Part shown: one piece after another, positions 42,788 to 50,342 of the stretch | Numbering within the stretch: the first letter of the stretch is position 1 | Layout: the number at the start of each line of letters is the position of its first letter | DNA from: Candidatus Poribacteria bacterium | Lineage (GTDB): Bacteria; Poribacteria; WGA-4E; GCA-2687025 | Length of the DNA: 50,342 bases | Assembly: GCA_016866785.1 (NCBI GenBank) | Contig: VGLH01000012.1 | Span: forward strand, 1 to 50,342 | Reading direction: 5' to 3' | The notes under the pieces: generated by a model | What the model saw: only the letters and a program-made list of their open reading frames with translations | Database searches by the model: none | Told to the model about the DNA's origin: nothing | Program-made: the position numbers and the translations under genes

Positions 42788-43706
42788 GGTGCGCGCGGCT
42801 TGGATGCGCCGACTGGAAAGCATCGCCGGACTCCGCATCAGTTGGGATGAGCCGCTGTCGCGGCACACGTCCTTCAAGATCGGAGGACCCGCCGATGCTT
42901 TCGTCTGGGCGGACACGCGGGACCAGCTCGAAGCGGTCGCTCGGATCGTTCGAGAAGAGAGCGTGCCGCTGCTGGCGATTGGGCGTGGCACAAACCTGCT
43001 GGTGGATGACGATGGCTTCCGCGGCATCGTTCTCCGCCTGGGCAAAAGGTTCGAATCCGTCTCAATCGAGGGCAGCAGGCTCCGTGCTGGAGCGAGCGTG
43101 CCGATGAGCGTGCTCAGCAAAGAGGCTGCGAAGCACGGGTTGGCGGGCGTCGAGTTCGCCTTCGGCATTCCGGGGAGCGTCGGCGGAGGCGTCCGAATGA
43201 ACGCCGGCGCCCACGGCCGCTGCATGGCTGACGTGGTTGTGGACGCTGAGGCGCTAGATTGGGAATACCGCCTCCGCGTGCTGACAGCGTCCGAGCTCAA
43301 GTTCGCGTATAGGACATCGTCGCTGGGAGACTACGTGTGCGCCACGGAAGCGCTCTTCGCGTTGGAGCCGGATGACCCCAACGAAGTCGAACGCCGCACG
43401 AAGTCATACTACAACCAGCGCCGAGCGACGCAACCGCTGTCGATGCCGAGCGCGGGCTGTGTGTTCAGGAACCCGGACGTCGGAGCTGCGGGAAAGCTGA
43501 TCGATGAATGCGGTCTCAAGGGATTCGCCATCGGCGGGGCGAGGGTCTCGGAGATCCACGCGAACTACATCGTCGCCGAAGAGGGTGCTACTGCAAGAGA
43601 CGTTCATGCGCTGATCGACGAGGTTCGGCGGCGCGTGCGGGAGAGTACTGGAGCTGACCTTGAACTCGAAGTCAAGATCATCGGTCCGCAGGGCCCGACG
43701 CGGTAA
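42780..43706 (+). CDS. murB: UDP-N-acetylmuramate dehydrogenase (UDP-N-acetylenolpyruvoylglucosamine reductase)
   Basis: FAD enzyme reducing UDP-GlcNAc-enolpyruvate to UDP-MurNAc; 308 residues. The flavin-binding segment has HTSFKIGGPADAFVWADT and LAIGRGTNLLVDDDGFRGIVL. GIPGSVGGGVRMNAGAHGRCMADVV and AGCVFRNPDVGAAGKLIDECGLKGFAIGGARVSEIHANYIV follow. The likely start is TTG at 42780, overlapping murC by 8 bp, because GAGGA lies 8 bases upstream; GTG 42789 and ATG 42804 lack a site. MurB acts before MurC, so the two reactions are consecutive. Confidence 0.95.
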   Translation: MSEVRAAWMRRLESIAGLRISWDEPLSRHTSFKIGGPADAFVWADTRDQLEAVARIVREESVPLLAIGRGTNLLVDDDGFRGIVLRLGKRFESVSIEGSRLRAGASVPMSVLSKEAAKHGLAGVEFAFGIPGSVGGGVRMNAGAHGRCMADVVVDAEALDWEYRLRVLTASELKFAYRTSSLGDYVCATEALFALEPDDPNEVERRTKSYYNQRRATQPLSMPSAGCVFRNPDVGAAGKLIDECGLKGFAIGGARVSEIHANYIVAEEGATARDVHALIDEVRRRVRESTGADLELEVKIIGPQGPTR

Positions 43707-43713
43707 GGGGTCG

Positions 43714-45231
43714 GTGGCGGAGGCGTGGGAGAAGGGGTTCGGACGCGACAAGCGCTCGTCCCTGGGCATGGATCGCGCTCCAGTGCCGCGGCCGAAGCGC
43801 CGACGCGGAGCGTTGCCGCCGCCACAGGCGGTTGTCGCAGGCGACCGGACGGAGCGCGCGTCGAGACGTGCGACCCGTCCTGACGCTCAGCCGGCGTTGC
43901 CGCGACGCTCCAGATTGTCTCGCAGAACCGTGCAACGGCGTGCCAAACGATATCGTTGGTACTTCGTGATCCTACTCGCCATGGCGGCTGTCGGTGTTGC
44001 GGGCTTTGAGGCGTACCAGTATCGGTCGTCCAAGACGTGGGGATCGGAGCTGTTCCTCCTGGAACAGGTCGCCGTCGAAGGAGCCCAGCGCATCTCGGAA
44101 TCCGAGTTGATCGATTCCGCTGGGCTGGTTATCAACACGACGACGATGCAGGAGGTGGTTCCCAAGAGGATCGAGGAGACGCTGAGCACGGCGTACCCCG
44201 ATCTGAAGAGCGTCGAGGTCGCCCGCGAAATGCCGGGCAGGGCGGTCATTCGCGTCGTCGAGCGCGTGCCAGTCGCTCGCGTACGGATCGGCTCCGAGAC
44301 GCACATCGTCGATGAAGAAGGCGTTGTGTTGGTGCGACCATTCGTGATACGGTCTGAGTCGCATCTCCGAGCTGAACCGCAGACGCACACACCCGCCCAT
44401 AGAAACCCGATGGCCCCGGCGCCAATGGATGCCGTCCTGCTTGCACGTGAGAGCGGTCGGCTACCGTGGGTCGAGGGGCCCCTAGCTATCGTCGGCGAAC
44501 CGGTGGCGCATGTCGAAGGGACGAGCCTCGCATCGGCGCTGGACCTAGTCGCGATGAATGCTCGAATGTCGCTGTCGGATTTCGTGCCGAACCCTCTGCC
44601 GCCGGTGCGTGCGGTTGTCGCTGACGAGGGCGGCAGCGGGACCGTGCGAGTCGAGCGCGATCCTGCGGAGCGTGTGCTGCGGCGTGACGAGATCGAACGG
44701 CGTCCATTGTCGATTGAGCGTGTCCGAGCGCTGGGGAACGGTCAGTTGGTCGTCACGTTCCGCCAGCATGCTCGGCGTGGAGTTACCGCGTGGTTCTCCG
44801 AGGGTTACCTGAGTTCCGGCCTGAGTAACCTGTACCGTGTCTATGTCCATCGCCTCCTTACCGTCCCGACGCGATACTCGGGACTTGAGGACGCTGACGG
44901 CGTCGCGTCGAGCGTCGCTGACTCATCGTCATCCCTGCCCCCATCGTCTCCGCACGTGGATGTCAGCAGGGAATCATCGCCGTCTCCGGCGTCTGGGGCA
45001 GGTTCCCGGGTCGAGGAACCCGTCGCCTCCGCTGGAGCCGATCAGGAACAGGAATCGCACGTCCGGCGAGCGAACGTTGCCGCAGACTCGCAATCCGCAG
45101 ACGCGCGCAAGCAACGACCGTGGATTGAGGAGCGGTACGACGCTCGTTACGAAAGCACTCTATACATATCATCCATAGCGCAAATGAGCGGAGGACAGAA
45201 TGGCGCGGGAGGACATCGTAGTCGGTCTTGA
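43714..45231 (+). CDS. ftsQ: Cell division protein FtsQ-like, with extended N- and C-terminal regions
   Basis: Bitopic division protein in the ftsQ position; 505 residues, about twice the usual length. A basic, Pro/Arg-rich cytoplasmic region of about 80 residues precedes one membrane helix (WYFVILLAMAAVGVAGFEAYQ, about 82-102). The POTRA domain follows (FLLEQVAVEGAQRISESELI ... SVEVAREMPGRAVIRVVERVPVARV), then a beta region with VDEEGVVLV and a large insertion. From about residue 385 to the end the chain is Ser/Pro/Glu-rich and probably disordered. The GTG at 43714 is 7 bp after the murB stop with AAGG 5 bases upstream; a TTG at 43660 is less likely. It overlaps ftsA by 32 bp. Identity rests on position, helix and POTRA. 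Confidence 0.8.
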   Translation: MAEAWEKGFGRDKRSSLGMDRAPVPRPKRRRGALPPPQAVVAGDRTERASRRATRPDAQPALPRRSRLSRRTVQRRAKRYRWYFVILLAMAAVGVAGFEAYQYRSSKTWGSELFLLEQVAVEGAQRISESELIDSAGLVINTTTMQEVVPKRIEETLSTAYPDLKSVEVAREMPGRAVIRVVERVPVARVRIGSETHIVDEEGVVLVRPFVIRSESHLRAEPQTHTPAHRNPMAPAPMDAVLLARESGRLPWVEGPLAIVGEPVAHVEGTSLASALDLVAMNARMSLSDFVPNPLPPVRAVVADEGGSGTVRVERDPAERVLRRDEIERRPLSIERVRALGNGQLVVTFRQHARRGVTAWFSEGYLSSGLSNLYRVYVHRLLTVPTRYSGLEDADGVASSVADSSSSLPPSSPHVDVSRESSPSPASGAGSRVEEPVASAGADQEQESHVRRANVAADSQSADARKQRPWIEERYDARYESTLYISSIAQMSGGQNGAGGHRSRS

Positions 45232-46450
45232 CATCGGCACGAGCAAGATCGCCGCAATCATCGGGGACGTCAGCCGCGGCGTCATGGACGCCATCGAGAT
45301 CATCGGCGTCGGAGTCTGCGAGTCCACGGGTCTCCGCAAAGGCGTGGTGGTCGACATAGAGAAGACCGCCGCGTCGATCCGCCAAGCCGTCGAACAGGCG
45401 GAGATAATGGCGGGCGTACAGATCGGCTCTGTCTACACCGGGATCGCCGGCGGACATGTGATGGGACAGAACGTCACGGGTCTCGTCGCGGTCTCAGGCG
45501 ACAAGCACGTCATCGGTCGCGAGGATGTCGAACGGTGCATCAACGCCGCCAAGGCGGTGGCGATTCCCGTCGAGCGCGAGGTGCTGCACATCTTGCCCCA
45601 GGGCTTCATCGTCGATGGCGAGGAGGGCATTCGCGACCCGATCGGCATGACCGGTGTGCGGCTCGAAGGATCGGTTCACATCGTGACGGGAGCGGTTACG
45701 TCGGCAGCGAACCTGGTTCGTTGCGCTCACCTCGCGGGCTTGTCCGTCGAGGACGTGGTACTGGAGCCCCTGGCGTCGGCTGAAGCCGTGCTGACGGAAG
45801 ACGAGATGCAGATCGGCACGGCCCTGATCGACATGGGCAGCGGCACGACCGACATCGTCGTCTACAAGAACGGGTCGCTGATGTACACCGCCTCGCTGTC
45901 GATAGGCGGGTGGCACATCACCAACGACCTGGCGATGGGTCTGCGCATGACCCCCATCGAAGCCGAAGCGCTGAAGCGCAACAGCGGCGCAGCGTTGGTC
46001 GACGCGGTAGACGAACGCGAAACCGTCACGCTCACGACGCTCGGGTCGAGCAAGCCCAAGGTGGCGCTGCGGCGACACGTGGCAGAAATCATCCAGCCTC
46101 GCGTCATCGAGATCATGGATCTCGTCCTGCAGGAGCTAGGGCGCAGCAAGCTGATGCTGCCCGGTGGCATCGTCATCACCGGCGGGTGCGCTCTGCTGGA
46201 AGGCATCCAGGAGCTCAGCGAGCAGATGTTCAACATGCCGGTCCGGATCGGCTACCCGCGACAGCTCAAAGGGCTGTCCGACCGAGTCCACTCGCCGATC
46301 CACGCCACGGGCGTCGGGCTCCTGCTTCACGGCACGCGCGAACGATGGAGCGGCAAGGGGAGCCAGCGGTTCATCAAGGGGAACCTGTTCGACAATATCC
46401 TTAAGAGGATGAAGAGCTGGTACTCCTACCTGAAGGAGGACTACTTCTAG
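45200..46450 (+). CDS. ftsA: Cell division protein FtsA
   Basis: Actin-like ATPase anchoring FtsZ filaments to the membrane; 416 residues. The ATP-binding phosphate loops are VGLDIGTSKIAAIIGDV and ALIDMGSGTTDIVVYKNGSL, with the adenosine motif GGIVITGGCALLEGI. The FtsA-specific 1C domain is in the N-terminal half (ISRQ-type region around GSVYTGIAGGHVMGQNVTG). The C-terminus FDNILKRMKSWYSYLKEDYF is the conserved amphipathic membrane-targeting helix. The ATG at 45200 lies inside the ftsQ end with GGAGGA 5 bases upstream. Confidence 0.96.
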   Translation: MAREDIVVGLDIGTSKIAAIIGDVSRGVMDAIEIIGVGVCESTGLRKGVVVDIEKTAASIRQAVEQAEIMAGVQIGSVYTGIAGGHVMGQNVTGLVAVSGDKHVIGREDVERCINAAKAVAIPVEREVLHILPQGFIVDGEEGIRDPIGMTGVRLEGSVHIVTGAVTSAANLVRCAHLAGLSVEDVVLEPLASAEAVLTEDEMQIGTALIDMGSGTTDIVVYKNGSLMYTASLSIGGWHITNDLAMGLRMTPIEAEALKRNSGAALVDAVDERETVTLTTLGSSKPKVALRRHVAEIIQPRVIEIMDLVLQELGRSKLMLPGGIVITGGCALLEGIQELSEQMFNMPVRIGYPRQLKGLSDRVHSPIHATGVGLLLHGTRERWSGKGSQRFIKGNLFDNILKRMKSWYSYLKEDYF

Positions 46451-46484
46451 TCCAGACACCCATCCAGGGTCGAGATCGAATCAC

Positions 46485-46519
46485 AGGAGGGGAAGGCGGA
46501 TATCCGCCTTCCGCCTCCT
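46485..46519 (+). terminator. Large hairpin between ftsA and ftsZ, probable terminator or processing site
   Basis: A perfect 22-bp palindrome (46491-46512, centre TATA/ATAT within GGATATCC) extends outwards, after a single bulged G at 46513, by six more pairs (AGGAGG 46485-46490 with CCTCCT 46514-46519). It begins 34 bp after the ftsA stop and is followed by TTTCCCTGTTTGG, a broken T-run, so termination may be partial. No other gene lies before ftsZ. Confidence 0.55.
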
Positions 46520-46600
46520 TTCCCTGTTTGGTGCGGTTTGGCGTGCTGCGATCCGCATCGGGAAGCTGAACCGGGAACGGCATTTCGAGGGTGCGCCCCA

Positions 46601-46619
46601 TGGGCGCCCATGTTACACT
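46601..46619 (+). promoter_or_regulatory. Candidate ftsZ promoter with adjoining palindrome
   Basis: An extended -10, TG-T-TACACT (-10 box 46614-46619), is preceded directly by the 10-bp palindrome TGGGCGCCCA (46601-46610), which lies where a repressor could act. No clear -35 is seen. The leader to the ftsZ ATG would be about 75 nt. Confidence 0.4.
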
Positions 46620-46698
46620 GGCGGTCGGGTCGCGTGTGGAGCCGATCTCGTTTTGGTAGACGAGAGCGGCTGGGGTTCGTCGGGAGTAGGGGCTTTCG

Positions 46699-47877
46699 AT
46701 GCTGGAGTTTGAACAGGAACAGCAGTACGCCGCCACGATCAAGGTGATCGGTGTCGGCGGGGGTGGCAGCAACGCAGTCAAGCGGATGATCGAGTCGGAC
46801 CTGGACGGCGTGAGCTTCTATGTCGTGAACACGGACGTCCAGGCTCTCCAAATGTGTCACCATGCCGAGAAGGTCCAGATCGGCGCGGAACTGACTCGTG
46901 GGCTCGGCGCGGGAGCCGATCCGGAGATCGGTCGCAAGGCAGCGCAGGAGGATAACGAAGTCCTGCAGAAGATGGTCGCGGGAGCCGACATGGTGTTCGT
47001 CACCGCAGGAATGGGCGGGGGAACCGGCACCGGTGCCGCCCCGATCATCGCGCAGATGGCGCGAGAAGCCGGCGCGTTGACCATCGCCGTGGTGACGCGT
47101 CCGTTCAACTTCGAGGGCAAGAAGCGGAAGATGGTCGCCGAGGAGGGTCTCGACGCCCTCAAGTCCGGCGCCGATGCACTCATTATCATCCCGAACCAGA
47201 AGCTGCTCGAGAACCTGGACCGGTCGACGCCCCTGATGCAGGCATTCCGCCGGGCTGACGATGTACTGTCGCAGGGCGTCCAGAGCATCTCCGACCTCAT
47301 CACGAAGAGCGGCGAGATCAATCTCGACTTCGCCGACGTGAAGACCATCATGGCGGGGTCGGGTTCCGCTCTGATGGGCATCGGCACCGCCCAGGGCGAG
47401 AACCGGGCTGCCATCGCCGCCGAGAAGGCGATCACGTCGCCGTTCCTCGAAGAACAGTCGATCCGTGGCGCGACGGGCATTCTCGTGAACGTGACGGCGG
47501 GACTGGACTTCACGCTCCACGAGCTCGACCAGGCGATGCAGATCATCCACAACGAGGCATCCGAAGACGCCGAGATCATCTTCGGCCTCGTCCCCGACGT
47601 GGAGATGGAGGGTCACGTCAGCGTGACCGTCATCGCCACCGGGTTCGACCATCGCGCGGGTCATCGCGCCACGCCGCGCTCCAGCGCCGGCGACGTCGTC
47701 GACCTGAACCGCATCCTCAAGAAGGATTTCGACACGGATGAGGACGACCGCGACACGGTGGGTCGGCCCTCGGCGACGCCGACGGCTCGACCGCGACCGG
47801 TCGCGCCACATGAGGGCGACGATTCGCTGGATATCCCCGCATTCCTTAGGGTGAACCCGAAGGCGACCAAGAAGTAG
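46699..47877 (+). CDS. ftsZ: Cell division protein FtsZ
   Basis: Tubulin-like GTPase forming the division ring; 392 residues. The GTP-binding core shows [38 protein letters not shown] (tubulin signature), [11 protein letters not shown] and [22 protein letters not shown] (T7 loop). The linker is short and charged. The C-terminal peptide is [17 protein letters not shown], matching the conserved tail that binds FtsA. The ATG at 46699 has AGGGG 6 bases upstream. It is the last canonical gene of the cluster and has its own promoter-like region. Confidence 0.98.
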   Translation: MLEFEQEQQYAATIKVIGVGGGGSNAVKRMIESDLDGVSFYVVNTDVQALQMCHHAEKVQIGAELTRGLGAGADPEIGRKAAQEDNEVLQKMVAGADMVFVTAGMGGGTGTGAAPIIAQMAREAGALTIAVVTRPFNFEGKKRKMVAEEGLDALKSGADALIIIPNQKLLENLDRSTPLMQAFRRADDVLSQGVQSISDLITKSGEINLDFADVKTIMAGSGSALMGIGTAQGENRAAIAAEKAITSPFLEEQSIRGATGILVNVTAGLDFTLHELDQAMQIIHNEASEDAEIIFGLVPDVEMEGHVSVTVIATGFDHRAGHRATPRSSAGDVVDLNRILKKDFDTDEDDRDTVGRPSATPTARPRPVAPHEGDDSLDIPAFLRVNPKATKK

Positions 47878-47900
47878 GTCGCCATGCGCAAGCGATGTCT

Positions 47901-47940
47901 GGGGCGTTGCGGTTCGGGTGCCGTCTGAGCCGCACGCCCC
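47901..47940 (+). terminator. Stem-loop after ftsZ, possible terminator
   Basis: GGGGCG (47901-47906), a bulged T and TGCGG (47908-47912) pair with CCGCA (47930-47934) and CGCCCC (47935-47940), leaving a 17-nt loop, 23 bp after the ftsZ stop. It is followed by TTCGTTCT, a poor U-tract, so termination may be weak. Confidence 0.4.
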
Positions 47941-47968
47941 TTCGTTCTGCCGACTCCCAGAGGGCTAC

Positions 47969-48847
47969 ATGCCGCATCGCTTCCTCGATCCGACGGCGCT
48001 GGTTCGCCTTGGAGGGATGGAGTTCGTCGCACGTCTGGTCGTCGAGGGCTTCATCACCGGCATGCATCGGAGCCCCTACCAGGGCTTCAACGTCGAGTTC
48101 GCGGAGCACCGGCAGTACATGCCTGGGGACGACCTTCGACGCGTCGACTGGAGGGTCTACGGCAAGTCCGACCGGTTCTACATCAAGCGCTACGAGGAGG
48201 AGACCAACCTCCGAGCCTACCTCGTCGTCGACGCCAGTCGTTCGATGACCTATTCCCGGGACCGGGGCAGCAAGCTGGAGTATACCTGCTACGTCGCGGC
48301 GTCGCTCGCATATCTGATGCTGCGACAGCGGGACTCCGTGGGTATTGCGACCGTCGACGACCGCGTCCGGGTCTACATCCCGCCTCGAGCGACACCAGCC
48401 CACATGAGCGCGATGCTTTCCGCCCTCGAGTCGATAGACCCAGGCGCCGACACGGATCTCGGACTGGCACTTCACGAGCTCTCCGCGCGACTCGTGAAGC
48501 GTGGACTCATCGTGCTCCTGTCCGATCTCCTGACCGATCCGGATTCGACGCTCAAGGCGCTCCGCCTGCTTCGGCACATGAAGCACGAGGTGGTCGTCTT
48601 CCATATCCTGGACGAGTCGGAGCGGACGTTTCCCTTCACGCAGCCAACAATCTTCCGAGACGTCGAATCCGGCGAAACGCTCGCGACCAACCCGCGTGTC
48701 CTCAAGGCGAGCTACCTGGAAGCTTTGAACCAGTTCGTCGCGACCTACCGAGACGGATGCCGGGCGCACGGGATCGACTACGTCCTGATGGACACGTCCA
48801 CGCCATTCGACTTCGCGCTGTCCACGTACCTCTCACATCGCAAGTGA
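47969..48847 (+). CDS. DUF58 domain protein (vWA-like)
   Basis: Protein of 292 residues of the DUF58 family, usually found with MoxR ATPases and vWA-domain proteins. The hallmark is FNVEFAEHRQYMPGDDLRRVDWRVYGKSDRFYIKRYEEET, followed by a von Willebrand A-like fold beginning AYLVVDASRSM (DxSxS MIDAS-type) and RGLIVLLSDLLTD. No membrane helices, unlike longer DUF58 proteins. The ATG at 47969 is preferred because GAGGG is just upstream; a GTG at 47918 lies in the hairpin after ftsZ. No moxR, batA or batB is next to it. Role unknown; possibly protein-complex maturation. Confidence 0.88.
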   Translation: MPHRFLDPTALVRLGGMEFVARLVVEGFITGMHRSPYQGFNVEFAEHRQYMPGDDLRRVDWRVYGKSDRFYIKRYEEETNLRAYLVVDASRSMTYSRDRGSKLEYTCYVAASLAYLMLRQRDSVGIATVDDRVRVYIPPRATPAHMSAMLSALESIDPGADTDLGLALHELSARLVKRGLIVLLSDLLTDPDSTLKALRLLRHMKHEVVVFHILDESERTFPFTQPTIFRDVESGETLATNPRVLKASYLEALNQFVATYRDGCRAHGIDYVLMDTSTPFDFALSTYLSHRK

Positions 48848-48885
48848 GCGGGTCTGCCGTGCACTGGTTGAGGCAAGGAAGAACC

Positions 48886-49842
48886 ATGTTTGGGAACGCT
48901 GGCGTGTTCCGACACACGATTCGGCTGGTCTGTCTGTTGGCGGCAGCGATGGCGCTGATCCCAGGATGTCGCAAGGGCGATGTCACGGATTCGACGTCAG
49001 GGGCGAGGAACCCGGAGCTCTTCGCCCCGGGAGCCTGGGTGACGCGCGGCGCGGCTTCCGTGACCGTGCGAGACGCCGCCGGCACGGAGTTCGAGGCGAT
49101 GCCGGACAGCAGGATCGTTTCCGTGGCGCCCAGCGCGACCGAGGTCGTGTTCGCGTTGGGATTGGGCGATCAAGTCGTCGGAGTCACGACCAACTGCAAT
49201 TACCCGCCCGAAGCCGGTCTGAAAGACAAGGTCGGCGACTACAACCTGAGCTTTGAGAAGATCATGGCACTGAAGCCGAACCTCGTGATCGGCGCCTCCA
49301 GCTTCACCGACGCCGCCGCAGAGCCGCTGCGCCGCGCCGGGATTCCGTACTTCGCCATCGCGCAAGCCAGCTTCTCCGATCTGCTGGAGTCCGTGTACGC
49401 CCTCGGTGTCCTGTTCGACAAGGAGCCAGAGGCGGAAGCGATCGTCGCGAGTTTCAACGCCGCGGTCCAGGAAGCGAAAGCCCGCTCCGGCGGCTCGCGA
49501 ACGCGTGTGTTCTGGGCGCAGTGGAACGAGCCGCTCTCGACCGTGGGCCCGGGGAACTTCCACCACGACCTGATGCAGCTCGCCGGGGGCGACAATATCG
49601 CGGCAGACATCGGCGTGCCGTACGGTCAGTTCAGCGAGGAAGTGCTGGCGGAACGACAGCCGGACGTCATCCTGGTTCCCAACACGGACATAGCGCAGTG
49701 GATCGAGAGACGGTTTCCGGCGCTGCCGGCGGTGCGAAACCACCGCGTGCACGTGTTCTCCTCGGACGAATCCGCCAGACCCGGGCCCCGGCTCCCGGTC
49801 GCGCTGACTGCCCTGGCAGCACTGCTCCACCCGAGCCAATGA
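48886..49842 (+). CDS. ABC transporter substrate-binding lipoprotein (BtuF/FhuD-type)
   Basis: Periplasmic binding protein of 318 residues with a helical backbone, class III. The signal peptide IRLVCLLAAAMALIPGC ends in a lipobox-like cysteine. RIVSVAPSATEVVFALGLGDQVVGVTTNCNYPPEA is the typical opening of BtuF-like proteins. KIMALKPNLVIGASSF, GPGNFHHDLMQLAGGDNIAAD and SEEVLAERQPDVILV follow. The ligand could be cobalamin or an iron chelate; residue-level evidence is insufficient to decide. The ATG at 48886 has AAGGA 6 bases upstream. The stop overlaps the permease start by 4 bp (ATGA). Confidence 0.88.
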   Translation: MFGNAGVFRHTIRLVCLLAAAMALIPGCRKGDVTDSTSGARNPELFAPGAWVTRGAASVTVRDAAGTEFEAMPDSRIVSVAPSATEVVFALGLGDQVVGVTTNCNYPPEAGLKDKVGDYNLSFEKIMALKPNLVIGASSFTDAAAEPLRRAGIPYFAIAQASFSDLLESVYALGVLFDKEPEAEAIVASFNAAVQEAKARSGGSRTRVFWAQWNEPLSTVGPGNFHHDLMQLAGGDNIAADIGVPYGQFSEEVLAERQPDVILVPNTDIAQWIERRFPALPAVRNHRVHVFSSDESARPGPRLPVALTALAALLHPSQ

Positions 49843-50342
49843 GTCGCCTACGATTGCCCCTGCGCGTACACACCGCCTGGGTGTTGGCAGCCTTGGGAGC
49901 CGGCAGCCTCATCGCCGTTCTGTCGGCGTGCGCCGTCGGAGCTGTGTCCATCTCCTTCGCCGACCAGTTCTCGATCCTGGCGCGATGGGCGACGGGACAG
50001 TCCGGCGGCGGCGAGTTCGACTACATCTACCTGTCCATCCGGCTTCCCCGCGTCATGACGGCGTATCTCGTCGGCATGTCGCTCGCCTGCGTCGGGGCGT
50101 TGTTCCAGTCGCTGCTGCGGAACCCGTTGGCGGAGCCCTACATCGTCGGCGTGTCGCCAGGCGCATCGTTGGGAGCCACGGTGTTCCTGGGCATGACAGC
50201 GAGTGGCGGCACGGCCGCGGTGTCTGGCAGCGGGCTGGGAGGTATGCTCGCCTTCGCGTTTGTCGGAGGGATCGTGGCAGTCGGGGCTGCCTACATCTTG
50301 GCGAGCCAGGGCAAGTTCCTGAGCCTGGCGGACATACTGCTC
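49839..50342 (+). CDS. FecCD-family ABC transporter permease (3' end outside window)
   Basis: First 168 residues of a BtuC/FecC/FecD-type inner-membrane permease; the gene continues past the right edge. Hydrophobic helices begin at AWVLAALGAGSLIAVLSAC. The family signature is IRLPRVMTAYLVGMSLACVG, then ALFQSLLRNPLAEPYIVGVSPGASLGATV. The ATG at 49839 overlaps the binding-protein stop, so the two are co-translated. An ATPase gene would be expected downstream outside the window. The substrate is that of the neighbouring binding protein, cobalamin or a siderophore. Confidence 0.92.
   Translation, partial: MSRLRLPLRVHTAWVLAALGAGSLIAVLSACAVGAVSISFADQFSILARWATGQSGGGEFDYIYLSIRLPRVMTAYLVGMSLACVGALFQSLLRNPLAEPYIVGVSPGASLGATVFLGMTASGGTAAVSGSGLGGMLAFAFVGGIVAVGAAYILASQGKFLSLADILL

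Noticed and set aside
43048-43058. tRNA-like T-loop GGTTCGAATCC
   Set aside because: It lies inside the conserved murB coding sequence and has no acceptor stem or anticodon arm around it.

Overview
The window is a GC-rich (well above 55% G+C by eye), tightly packed bacterial chromosome segment. Stop and start codons overlap again and again (GTGA, ATGA, TGATG), many starts are GTG or TTG, and Shine-Dalgarno sites are of the GGAG/GAGG type. The gene set points to a cell-walled, Gram-negative-type bacterium with meso-diaminopimelate peptidoglycan (MurE carries the DNPR motif), lipoproteins, complex I genes and molybdenum-cofactor genes. Several families (PmoA/DUF6807, uroporphyrinogen-decarboxylase-like, pseudopilin-like TPR proteins, HEAT repeats) are common in Poribacteria/Latescibacteria/Planctomycetes-like lineages. 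That placement is only an inference and is of low confidence. No tRNA, rRNA, CRISPR array, insertion sequence or prophage gene was seen.

Region 1 (1-20463) is entirely on the minus strand. Reading in the direction of transcription it starts with an M48 protease-TPR gene and glnD. A long co-directional run follows from its own promoter near 15950: DUF167, HEAT repeats, a UroD-like protein, a NuoI-like ferredoxin, moaA, thiC, nuoI, iscX, a rhodanese, DUF309, nfo, a class II aldolase, pepA, xdhC and a glycerophosphodiesterase. A separate promoter at 3005-3034 drives hom, thrC and a phosphoglycerate-mutase-like putative homoserine kinase, which together cover homoserine-to-threonine synthesis. 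The middle of the long run groups Fe-S enzymes (two NuoI-like proteins, MoaA, ThiC) with the Fe-S assembly factor IscX and a sulfurtransferase.

Region 2 (20464-29882) is mixed. A divergent intergenic region holds an intrinsic terminator with no obvious gene in front of it. Then come a Yip1-type membrane protein, a DCC-family thiol protein and a TPR protein (plus strand); mobB and an uncharacterised Cys-containing basic protein (minus); a PmoA-family protein (plus); and a minus-strand set of a TPR/thioredoxin-like protein, a propeller-like hypothetical, a tandem PurS protein, a putative lipoprotein and an AgaS-type sugar isomerase. Two convergent gene pairs share a CTAG palindrome as their interlocked stop codons.

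Region 3 (29932-47877, plus strand) is a nearly complete division and cell wall (dcw) cluster in canonical order: rsmH-ftsL-ftsI-murE-murF-mraY-murD-ftsW-murG-murC-murB-ftsQ-ftsA-ftsZ. mraZ and ddl are absent. A strong sigma-70-type promoter lies about 250 bp upstream of rsmH, and its -10 box overlaps that of a weaker leftward promoter. A palindromic hairpin and a candidate promoter separate ftsA from ftsZ.

Region 4 (47969-50342, plus strand) holds a DUF58 protein, then a substrate-binding lipoprotein and the start of a FecCD permease of a cobalamin/siderophore-type ABC transporter. The permease runs off the right edge. The most interesting points for follow-up are the aldolase with a cysteine motif and an encapsulation-peptide-like tail, the Fe-S gene grouping, the stand-alone tandem PurS, the orphan terminator and the control regions of the dcw cluster.
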